Source: CAZESS01 sp964414415
GTDB taxonomy: Archaea; Thermoplasmatota; E2; UBA202; DSCA01
Direction: 5' to 3'
DNA: 25,115 bases
Assembly: GCA_964414415.1 (NCBI GenBank)
Contig: CAYPWJ010000021.1
Location: forward strand, 1 to 25,115
A model generated the notes under the pieces. That model had not been told where the DNA came from. It saw nothing but the letters and a program-made list of their open reading frames with translations, and searched no databases. Made by a program: the position numbers and the translations under genes. The first letter of the stretch is position 1. Each line of letters begins with the position of its first letter. This document shows positions 1 through 5,077 of the stretch, in pieces.

Positions 1-42
1 AGCTTTTAATAGGCTGGAGTCCTTTATGCGGGAGAGGATAGC

Positions 43-1110
43 ATGAAACTCGACAGATCGGTCATCGCAGCGATCGTCGCGCTGGTGGCGATCGCCGCTG
101 CGGCGAGCGCCTACTACGGCTACCAGGTATGGCAGGAGCAGCAGCCCGACGCCGTCGGTGAGGGTGACTTCGTGGAGATGTACTACATCGGCTACTACGA
201 GAACGAGACGGTGTTTTCGTCGTCGTTCACCGGCGGCAACGTCTCTGCGGATGCCTCCTTCGACGACGATGCGTCGCTCGCTCCGTTCAGGGCCTACATG
301 GGCAAAGAGCGTCCCTCCGCGAATGAATACCCCACGAACTGGAGCGCCGGCGACCTGGGTACCATCCAGGGCGCCCGCCTCTATGACCTCCCGGGTCTCT
401 ACGACGGGCTGCTGGGCATGGAGGAGGGCGACGTGGCCACCATCGGCCCGGTACCGCCGGAGCAGGCGTACGGCCGCCCGGTCGAGGAGGCAGTGGAAAA
501 CCAGACCCTCATTCAGTCGAACTTCACCGGCGTCCCGGACCAGCAGATCACGCTGGGGAACCTGACTGAGCACAACGTCACGATAACGTGGATGCCCGAG
601 GAGGGAGCAACCTTTACCATCCCCATGTACTGGGGCCAGAGCCCCGTCCAGAACCCATACTGGATATGGAAAAACGCGAGCACCGTCATCTCCTACAACG
701 ACACGCACGCGACAGTGAAGACCACGCCCAACAAGATGCATAACCTTACCATCCCGCCGTTCTGGGAGAACGCCACCGAGGTCGTCAACCTCACGAACAC
801 CACCGTCACCCTGTCATTCGAGCCGGCGGTCGGTGACTCCTTTACCTATTACGGGAGGACGTTCACCGTGGTCAACGTCACAGAGGACACCATCAACGTC
901 TCCGTTCCCGCGGGCAACCAGACGCAGTACACCGAATTGAACAAGACGATGCCGTGGATGCATTTTAATTTAACCACGCACCTTCCGCGCGTGTTTCCAA
1001 ACGTCAAGCATGACTACGTCAAACGCGACGTGCTGCGCGCCGGCTACTCGTTCAGCAGCATGGCCGGCAAAACCGTCTATTTCAAGGTCAAGGTCCTCAA
1101 GGTGCTGTAG
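43..1110 (+). CDS. Membrane-anchored FKBP-type peptidyl-prolyl isomerase with large insertion
   Basis: Probable extracytoplasmic prolyl cis-trans isomerase and folding chaperone. The N-terminus has a hydrophobic segment (about residues 8-26) that serves as signal or membrane anchor. FKBP signatures follow: GDFVEMYYIGYYENETVF near residues 41-58, and LYDGLLGMEEGD plus PPEQAYG near 119-144. The last strand, KTVYFKVKVLKVL, closes the FKBP fold at the C-terminus. About 180 residues lie between AYG and the last strand, much longer than a minimal FKBP; archaeal FKBPs often carry an insert-in-flap domain here. I count 18 N-x-S/T sequons, which fits an exported, N-glycosylated protein. The ATG at 43 is preceded by GGGAGAGG at 30-37. 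A six-codon upstream frame (26-46) overlaps the start as ATGA. The gene converges on the RecJ-like gene, with an imperfect hairpin at 1109-1130 between them. Family call is firm; localisation is inferred. Confidence 0.88.
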   Translation: MKLDRSVIAAIVALVAIAAAASAYYGYQVWQEQQPDAVGEGDFVEMYYIGYYENETVFSSSFTGGNVSADASFDDDASLAPFRAYMGKERPSANEYPTNWSAGDLGTIQGARLYDLPGLYDGLLGMEEGDVATIGPVPPEQAYGRPVEEAVENQTLIQSNFTGVPDQQITLGNLTEHNVTITWMPEEGATFTIPMYWGQSPVQNPYWIWKNASTVISYNDTHATVKTTPNKMHNLTIPPFWENATEVVNLTNTTVTLSFEPAVGDSFTYYGRTFTVVNVTEDTINVSVPAGNQTQYTELNKTMPWMHFNLTTHLPRVFPNVKHDYVKRDVLRAGYSFSSMAGKTVYFKVKVLKVL

Positions 1111-1138
1111 TCCCTGTAGCGGGCAGGACTCCAGTCGT

Positions 1139-2518
1139 TCAGGCAAGCTGGTCCCGCACCTCGCGGTCGAGGAGCGCCAGAAACGACGTCTCCATACCCC
1201 GCGGGATGACCGCTCCGGCGGCAACGGGATGCCCGCCGCCCATCCCGCCGAGCTCCTGTGCAGCGCGGTGCATCGCAGCGGCCAGGTCGACCCCCCGTTC
1301 GGTCATCGACGCTGCGACGCGCGCCGATGCCTTCATCTCGCTGCCGTTTTTCTCCGCGAAGCCGACCAGCGGCCCGCTGCTTTTAAGGTCGCCTGAATGG
1401 AGGAGCATCCCGGCGATGATGCCGACCACGGTGTCGCGGATGACGGAGCCCCCGTTGAAGTACTGCAGCCGCCCGTATTCCCGCAGCCCCTCCCGTTTCA
1501 CGAACCGGATGCCCCGGCCGATGCATCGCCGATGGTTTTTGAGCAGGTCGTATGCCTCGTCGAGCGCTCCGTCGCGGTCGCCGAGGCAGACCTGCAGCCC
1601 TACATCCGCGTGGCCGTACCGTGCGGTGGCGTTCAGGAGCGTCGCGTATTCCCGGATGTCCCGCAGCTGTGTCCCCTCCTTTTCTCCGGGGAGCTCGCAG
1701 ACCTCGCCGACCAGTCGTCCGGCCCGCCGGTGGCCGTATCCCTTTGAGAGCAGCAGCGACACCAGCGACGAAATCACTCCTCGTTTTTCCGCCGGCTGGA
1801 GTTCCATCCATTTCTTCCACTGGCGTCCTTTCTTTACCGGCACGTCGAGGTCCTGGAGGAACGCCCGGCAGGCGCTTGCCCGGCCGGTCAACCCGGGCAG
1901 GACGGGGTCGTCAGCGTACTGGAGCAGCTTGTAGAGCGGCCGGGTCTGCCGGCCGAAGGCACGGAGATCACGGTATCGTGTCAGCACGCCGGCTTTTTCT
2001 CCCGTGTCGGCGATGGCGCGGTTCCAGCCGGTGAACCGGCAGGCTGCCGCGTCCTGCGTGTCGCCCGCCGCCCCGATCATGGCGAGGTCGGCCAGGTCCC
2101 GATTTGCCGGGTCCATGGCGAGCGCGACCAGGAACGCGAGGCCCGCCCCTGAGACCGCCTGCTCGCCGCTCACGCCGTAGCGGGAGGGATTGAAATGCCG
2201 CCATGAATCGTCGTGGCCCGACGGGGTATGATGGTCGGTGACGACGTAGTCCAGGCCGTCCAGATGTGGAAGCATGCCGCTGCCGAGGTCGGTGAACCAG
2301 ATGAGACCGCTGTCATCGCGGAGCGACGTGATTGCCGCCTCGTCGAGCTGCTTGACGTACCGGACGCTGCCGTCGATGCCGGCGCGCTCCAGGCAGCGGG
2401 TGGCGATGGCTCCGGCGGCGATGCCGTCCGCGTCGATATGGGTGACTATCCTGACAGCCGCTGCCTCGAGAATACCGTCGGCGATGTGCCTCGCCTGTGT
2501 CAGTGCGCTGTCCAGCAT
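1139..2518 (-). CDS. RecJ-like DHH-family phosphoesterase (archaeal single-strand-specific exonuclease type)
   Basis: Predicted Mn-dependent phosphoesterase of the DHH/DHHA1 superfamily. Archaeal members include the RecJ/GAN nucleases linked to replication and repair; the exact substrate here is unknown. Motif I is THIDADGIAAG (residues 26-36), an acidic motif is FTDLG (76-80), the DHH triad is at 96-98 in VVTDHH, and the DHHA1 glycine motif GGGHPVAAGA lies at 427-436. The 459-residue length suits an archaeal RecJ-like protein with both domains. The start at 2518 is supported by a minus-strand TATA box at 2545-2555, about 30 bases upstream, so the mRNA is probably leaderless. The gene is divergent from tRNA-Asn and convergent with the FKBP gene. 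Confidence 0.9.
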   Translation of the reverse strand: MLDSALTQARHIADGILEAAAVRIVTHIDADGIAAGAIATRCLERAGIDGSVRYVKQLDEAAITSLRDDSGLIWFTDLGSGMLPHLDGLDYVVTDHHTPSGHDDSWRHFNPSRYGVSGEQAVSGAGLAFLVALAMDPANRDLADLAMIGAAGDTQDAAACRFTGWNRAIADTGEKAGVLTRYRDLRAFGRQTRPLYKLLQYADDPVLPGLTGRASACRAFLQDLDVPVKKGRQWKKWMELQPAEKRGVISSLVSLLLSKGYGHRRAGRLVGEVCELPGEKEGTQLRDIREYATLLNATARYGHADVGLQVCLGDRDGALDEAYDLLKNHRRCIGRGIRFVKREGLREYGRLQYFNGGSVIRDTVVGIIAGMLLHSGDLKSSGPLVGFAEKNGSEMKASARVAASMTERGVDLAAAMHRAAQELGGMGGGHPVAAGAVIPRGMETSFLALLDREVRDQLA

Positions 2519-2544
2519 CCCATCCAGCGTTGATATCCGGCGGC

Positions 2545-2555
2545 ATTATATGAAC
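2545..2555 (-). promoter_or_regulatory. TATA box for the RecJ-like gene
   Basis: Minus-strand TTCATATAATG, centred about 32 bases upstream of the ATG at 2518. This is the usual spacing for a leaderless archaeal transcript. Confidence 0.6.
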
Positions 2556-2580
2556 TCTTTGGAAACCACCGGCAACCTAA

Positions 2581-2590
2581 TTTTTATATA
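2581..2590 (+). promoter_or_regulatory. TATA box for tRNA-Asn
   Basis: TTTTTATATA, centred about 33 bases upstream of the tRNA 5' end at 2619. Confidence 0.7.
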
Positions 2591-2618
2591 TTGATTTTCC
2601 ATGCCATACATCAACTCT

Positions 2619-2691
2619 GCCGGCGTAGCTCAGTAGGTGGAGCACTCGGCTGTTAACCGAGCGGTCACCGGTTCAAATCCGGTCGCCGGCG
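2619..2691 (+). tRNA. trnN: tRNA-Asn (anticodon GTT)
   Basis: A complete cloverleaf of 73 bases can be folded by eye. The acceptor stem is GCCGGCG (2619-2625) with CGCCGGC (2684-2690) and discriminator G at 2691. The D stem is GCTC/GAGC. The anticodon stem CTCGG/CCGAG encloses loop CTGTTAA, with GTT at 2652-2654. The T arm is ACCGG-TTCAAAT-CCGGT. CCA is not encoded and there is no intron. The gene stands alone with its own TATA box. The stretch downstream, up to the helicase gene, has accessory character, and tRNA genes are common integration sites. Confidence 0.97.
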
Positions 2692-2708
2692 TCATCACTA
2701 CAGTTCAC

Positions 2709-2732
2709 AGCCCCTTCCACCATAAGGGGGCT
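2709..2732 (+). terminator. Hairpin downstream of tRNA-Asn
   Basis: AGCCCCTT (2709-2716) pairs with AAGGGGGCT (2724-2732) around a seven-base loop, with one bulged G. ACTTTTAT follows. It lies 18 bases after the tRNA and is a plausible 3' end signal; a role in tRNA termination is inferred. Confidence 0.4.
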
Positions 2733-2756
2733 ACTTTTATACCGCCAGCCCTAAAT

Positions 2757-2783
2757 GTTATATTTAAGTATAACTTATGTTAT
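2757..2783. promoter_or_regulatory. TATA box embedded in GTTAT inverted-repeat operator of the AbrB-like gene
   Basis: GTTATATTTAAGTATAAC (2757-2774) is a near-perfect 18-base palindrome that contains the TATA element ATATTTAAG. A further GTTAT at 2779-2783 forms a second inverted pair with ATAAC (2770-2774). Three alternating copies of the pentamer therefore cover the promoter and the expected start site, six bases before the ATG at 2789. Autorepression by the encoded AbrB-type protein is inferred. Confidence 0.6.
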
Positions 2784-2788
2784 CTACT

Positions 2789-2938
2789 ATGTCTGTAAAA
2801 CGGACTGTCCGGCGGTCCGGCGGCAGCTTGATTATCACGATACCGGCAGATATCGCGGCGTTGCATGACATCCAGGCCGGCGACAGCATGGAGTTTATGC
2901 CGATGGCCGCCGGCGAGCTGCGTATAAGGAAGGTATAG
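2789..2938 (+). CDS. Small AbrB/SpoVT (MazE-like) swapped-hairpin regulator
   Basis: A 49-residue protein. Its sequence pattern, a basic N-terminus (MSVKRTVRRSGGSL), then IITIPADIAALHDIQAGDSM and a closing strand GELRIRKV, is the typical AbrB/SpoVT-type DNA-binding hairpin found in archaeal regulators and in VapB/MazE antitoxins. The whole protein is one domain. No toxin gene (PIN, MazF) follows, so I read it as a stand-alone regulator or an orphaned antitoxin. The ATG lies 25 bases from the centre of its TATA element, so a leaderless transcript is likely. Palindromic GTTAT repeats over the promoter point to autoregulation. It sits between tRNA-Asn and the AT-rich island. Confidence 0.75.
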   Translation: MSVKRTVRRSGGSLIITIPADIAALHDIQAGDSMEFMPMAAGELRIRKV

Positions 2939-3043
2939 CCAAATATCTGGCATCAAACACCCCATTTCAAAGGAAGACATGACCATCCATGAAGAGTTTA
3001 TAGAAAAAAAGAGATGGGGAAAGATTAACTGTCGCTCTCTGCT

Positions 3044-3196
3044 CTATCTGGCAATGTTCAGCGCAGCTTGTGTCAAATGCACTGTTACCTGTTCGCCGTC
3101 AGCCGTCTCTACTATCCCCGATGCAGCAACGTCGGTATCCGTGTCACGCTCATACGCCCGTTTACAAGCATCCAGGAACTTTCCGGCGGTACTCAT
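3044..3196 (-). CDS. Hypothetical 50-aa protein
   Basis: Not recognised. The minus-strand frame from ATG at 3196 to TAG at 3044-3046 gives MSTAGKFLDACKRAYERDTD at its N-terminus and a balanced, soluble composition throughout: an amphipathic first helix, an acidic middle, and strands around EQVTVHLTQ. The overlapping plus-strand frame over the same bases is rich in Ser, Cys, Ala and Val, as expected of an antisense shadow, so the minus strand is preferred. A weak TATA-like ATTAATCC lies about 36 bases upstream. It is between the AbrB-like gene and the left inverted repeat of the AT-rich island. Existence is moderately likely; no function can be offered. Confidence 0.4.
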   Translation of the reverse strand: MSTAGKFLDACKRAYERDTDTDVAASGIVETADGEQVTVHLTQAALNIAR

Positions 3197-3291
3197 ATAT
3201 CTTTGTGCAAAGTAATCAGCACAATCGGATTAATCTTCTATTAGGAGTTTGTCGGCCTTTTCGATACAGCTCCTGGTTCTGTCCGTAGATT

Positions 3292-3328
3292 CGGGTGATG
3301 GAAACCCCGTGTCGGATTAGCGGGTGAT
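3292..3328 (+). repeat. Left inverted repeat bracketing the AT-rich island
   Basis: The ordered blocks are CGGGTGAT (3292-3299), 11 bases, GTCGGAT (3311-3317), TA, then GCGGGTGAT (3320-3328). The same blocks, in the same order and with the same 11-base spacer, occur on the opposite strand at 4977-5011. The element contains an internal direct repeat of CGGGTGAT, 29 bases apart. Confidence 0.55.
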
Positions 3329-3405
3329 AAGAAAATTAATTTTATTAGTAAGGATTATTCACCAAGATAATGATATATACTCGATGGAAAAAACATTGTG
3401 CAAAA

Positions 3406-3433
3406 CTTAAATAATACAAGAATATTAATATTC
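3406..3433 (+). promoter_or_regulatory. Promoter and 14-base palindrome of the AT-rich operon
   Basis: A TATA element CTTAAATAA (3406-3414) is followed by the perfect palindrome GAATATTAATATTC (3420-3433). Transcription would begin close to 3435, so the palindrome lies between the TATA box and the start, where a repressor would block initiation. A weak Shine-Dalgarno-like GTAGG is at 3446-3450, before the ATG at 3456. A further perfect palindrome, AAAATTAATTTT, is at 3332-3343. Confidence 0.45.
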
Positions 3434-3455
3434 ATAAGAAATTCAGTAGGATACT

Positions 3456-3860
3456 ATGAATAGTGAGAATGAGGATAGACGGGAGCAGTTCCTTGTTGAG
3501 ATGCTTAAAAATATTAGAGATTATAACAGTTGCGCAGCTAACGCAATAGAAGATTTAGCAGATACTCAGGAAAAATATCCAGAAGAATATGATAATTTTA
3601 AGGAATTTGCTGAAGACCCCACTTTGATACATGAGATAACCGAGCAAATACCGGATGAGGATGTTAAAAACGAGATTAGAGATACTTTATTTAAAATATT
3701 CCTTGATATAACAAAAATTTCTAGAAAAATGAGAAATATTTATGATCTGAGTGTTGAAGAGAAAAGAGACCTTGCCGAAACCATGAATGAAATGATAAAT
3801 GATATGACTAACAAACTCCAAAAAGTTGAAGAAACTATTGAGGAGATGAACCATGAATGA
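3456..3860 (+). CDS. Hypothetical helical protein, first gene of the AT-rich operon
   Basis: Not recognised. 134 residues, strongly charged, rich in Glu, Asp, Lys, Asn and Met, with no hydrophobic segment. It should be almost entirely alpha-helical; the last 45 residues, including KRDLAETMNEMINDMTNKLQ, have the heptad-like spacing of a coiled coil. It is probably cytoplasmic. It opens a four-gene operon whose cistrons all overlap; its TGA lies inside the next gene (8-base overlap). Codons are AT-rich (AAA, ATA, GAT, AGA), unlike the GC-rich flanking genes, which indicates recent acquisition. A palindrome sits at the likely transcription start. No enzymatic motif is visible, so a structural, adaptor or regulatory role is only a guess. 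Confidence 0.72.
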   Translation: MNSENEDRREQFLVEMLKNIRDYNSCAANAIEDLADTQEKYPEEYDNFKEFAEDPTLIHEITEQIPDEDVKNEIRDTLFKIFLDITKISRKMRNIYDLSVEEKRDLAETMNEMINDMTNKLQKVEETIEEMNHE

Positions 3861-4194
3861 AACTATAGATGTTATTGGAAAATGGACAGACTATATTTCC
3901 AACCCCAAAAATATGAGAGATAGAATGAGAGCACATTCTGTTAGAAAATTTCACGATTTTATTGAGTTATCATCTTCTCCCACAACTGATTTGGCAGAAT
4001 TAAGAGAATCTCCAGTAATGGGAATAGAAAATACAGTAAGGGTTTTGGCAGCAATTTTAGTCTCAGAGGAAGGAATGGAATGGGAGGAGGCTAAAAATAG
4101 AGTATATGATGTTTTGATAGATAGATTATCAGAACTTGAACAAAAAAACATAGAAGATATTAATATAAAGTGCGAAGGCATTGATTCTGAGTGA
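3853..4194 (+). CDS. Hypothetical protein, second gene of the AT-rich operon
   Basis: Not recognised. 113 residues, soluble, mostly helical. The N-terminus is MNETIDVIGKWTDYISNPKN, followed by basic RDRMRAHSVRKFHDF. A less polar middle (GIENTVRVLAAILVSEEGMEWEEA, described in halves: GIENTVRVLAAIL then VSEEGMEWEEA) could be a packing helix, and the tail is acidic. No catalytic pattern is seen. The start ATG at 3853 overlaps the end of the preceding gene by 8 bases, and its TGA overlaps the GTG start of the next gene, so the products are probably made in linked amounts and may form a complex. Base composition is the same AT-rich type as its neighbours. Confidence 0.7.
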   Translation: MNETIDVIGKWTDYISNPKNMRDRMRAHSVRKFHDFIELSSSPTTDLAELRESPVMGIENTVRVLAAILVSEEGMEWEEAKNRVYDVLIDRLSELEQKNIEDINIKCEGIDSE

Positions 4195-4502
4195 CAATAG
4201 TCACTATGTCTCCTACAGATGATAATGAATGCCTCTTTTTAACTCCTACGATAGTAAGGGTAACGCCAAAAGAAAAATTAGACTCTGTTTCTATTAGACA
4301 ACTTTGTTCAATGTTGTGTGTTAATCTAAAAATAAATTATGATTGTTCTACTGAAGAAATTGAACAAATGTATAAAGATGGAAGAATAACTGATGAGGAA
4401 GCAAAAGTGATATTCCGTAAGAAAAATAAAATGACTAGGGCGATAGCACCAGAAATGGTCGAAGAGCATAATCATAATATTACTATCAAAGAGATAGTAT
4501 GA
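4191..4502 (+). CDS. Hypothetical protein, third gene of the AT-rich operon
   Basis: Not recognised. 103 residues with a GTG start at 4191 in a GTGA overlap with the preceding stop; an internal ATG at 4206 (MSPTDDNECLFLTP) is the alternative start. A predicted beta-rich first third (CLFLTPTIVRVTPKEK) is followed by helices. The segment EEIEQMYKDGRITDEEAKVI has an EF-hand-like or short-helix pattern (the phrase KDGRITDEEA recalls helix-loop-helix linkers such as SHOCT), but not enough to assign a family. It has three Cys without zinc-type spacing. It ends in an ATGA overlap with the membrane-protein gene, again implying coupled translation. Confidence 0.66.
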   Translation: MTIVTMSPTDDNECLFLTPTIVRVTPKEKLDSVSIRQLCSMLCVNLKINYDCSTEEIEQMYKDGRITDEEAKVIFRKKNKMTRAIAPEMVEEHNHNITIKEIV

Positions 4503-4936
4503 AGGAATTAAATGTATTAACACTATTGAGTAGTGCGTTGTCAATTTTGGTTGGTTTTTTGTTAATTTTTATTCAATCATTTTCTCAGAGGATAAGGGGG
4601 TTTAAACGTATGGTGGAATTGAAAAAATTTGATTTTTTAAGTGATCAGCACATGCAGAATGAAATCGACAATATTGTTGAGGATGTAAATGAAAACAATT
4701 GGTTATTAGCTACTCAAATTTTGAATTACACCGTATTCGTATATGTAATAATTGTGTTTATATTTACCCTAAAACACACAATGTGTTGTTATTTTGGACA
4801 TAGCTTTCCAAAATCTCGTCTTTCAATTCTGATATATTGCACAATATTTGGGTATATATTGCTGATTCCTTTGTCTATTTGTTCTTATTGTATAACCTAC
4901 GGTGAGAAGTATGAGATTAACGACAGAAATCAATAA
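4499..4936 (+). CDS. Predicted three-helix membrane protein, last gene of the AT-rich operon
   Basis: Not recognised as a family. 145 residues with three hydrophobic segments: about 7-27 (ending LVGFLLIFIQSF), about 75-93 (around TVFVYVIIVFIFTL) and about 109-131 (around LIYCTIFGYILLIPLS). A charged loop of about 47 residues separates the first and second segments, and a short cysteine-containing loop separates the second and third. The start ATG overlaps the previous TGA. A small membrane protein at the end of a coupled operon of soluble proteins resembles sensor/effector arrangements such as defence or toxin systems; nothing in the sequence proves that. AT-rich codon use marks it as part of the acquired island. 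Confidence 0.72.
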   Translation: MKELNVLTLLSSALSILVGFLLIFIQSFSQRIRGFKRMVELKKFDFLSDQHMQNEIDNIVEDVNENNWLLATQILNYTVFVYVIIVFIFTLKHTMCCYFGHSFPKSRLSILIYCTIFGYILLIPLSICSYCITYGEKYEINDRNQ

Positions 4937-4976
4937 TTATCACAGGGATTAGTAGAATCGTTCCTTATAAAATTTC

Positions 4977-5011
4977 GTCACCCGCATCCGACAATCGGGC
5001 AATATCACCCG
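4977..5011 (-). repeat. Right inverted repeat bracketing the AT-rich island
   Basis: Read on the minus strand, this has CGGGTGAT (5011-5004), 11 bases, GTCGGAT, then GCGGGTGA (ending at 4977). It matches the left repeat block for block apart from a two-base deletion and a divergent 11-base spacer. No target-site duplication is obvious outside the pair. It lies in the 141-base gap between the AT-rich operon and the helicase gene. Confidence 0.55.
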
Positions 5012-5017
5012 TCAATC

Positions 5018-5037
5018 CGGCAGCACTGGCTCTGCCG
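5018..5037. other. Short inverted repeat upstream of the helicase promoter
   Basis: CGGCAG (5018-5023) and CTGCCG (5032-5037) form a six-base perfect stem with an eight-base loop. It begins 7 bases after the right island repeat and ends 8 bases before the helicase TATA element. It could be an operator or an end signal for the AT-rich operon; no T tract follows. Confidence 0.3.
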
Positions 5038-5044
5038 TCACCAG

Positions 5045-5054
5045 TTTTTTAAAA
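5045..5054 (+). promoter_or_regulatory. TATA box for the SF1 helicase gene
   Basis: TTTTTTAAAA, centred 28 bases before the ATG at 5078; leaderless spacing. Confidence 0.55.
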
Positions 5055-5077
5055 CACTGTATTTTGGAACGGTAGCC

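Noticed and set aside
1109..1130. Terminator between the FKBP and RecJ-like genes
   Set aside because: AGTC-C-CTG and CAGGACT can pair with one bulge, but no T tract follows in either direction; kept only as a comment under the FKBP gene.
2979..3215. 78-residue plus-strand frame beginning MTIHEEFIEKKRWGK
   Set aside because: Its first 17 residues look protein-like, but the rest is the Ser/Cys/Ala/Val-rich antisense of a better minus-strand frame (3044-3196), and it has no TATA element at useful distance.
5008..5023. Copy of the tRNA-Asn 3' end as an attachment site right of the island
   Set aside because: TCAATCCGG resembles TCAAATCCGG of the T arm, but the match is short and broken by a deletion, and it is within range of chance.
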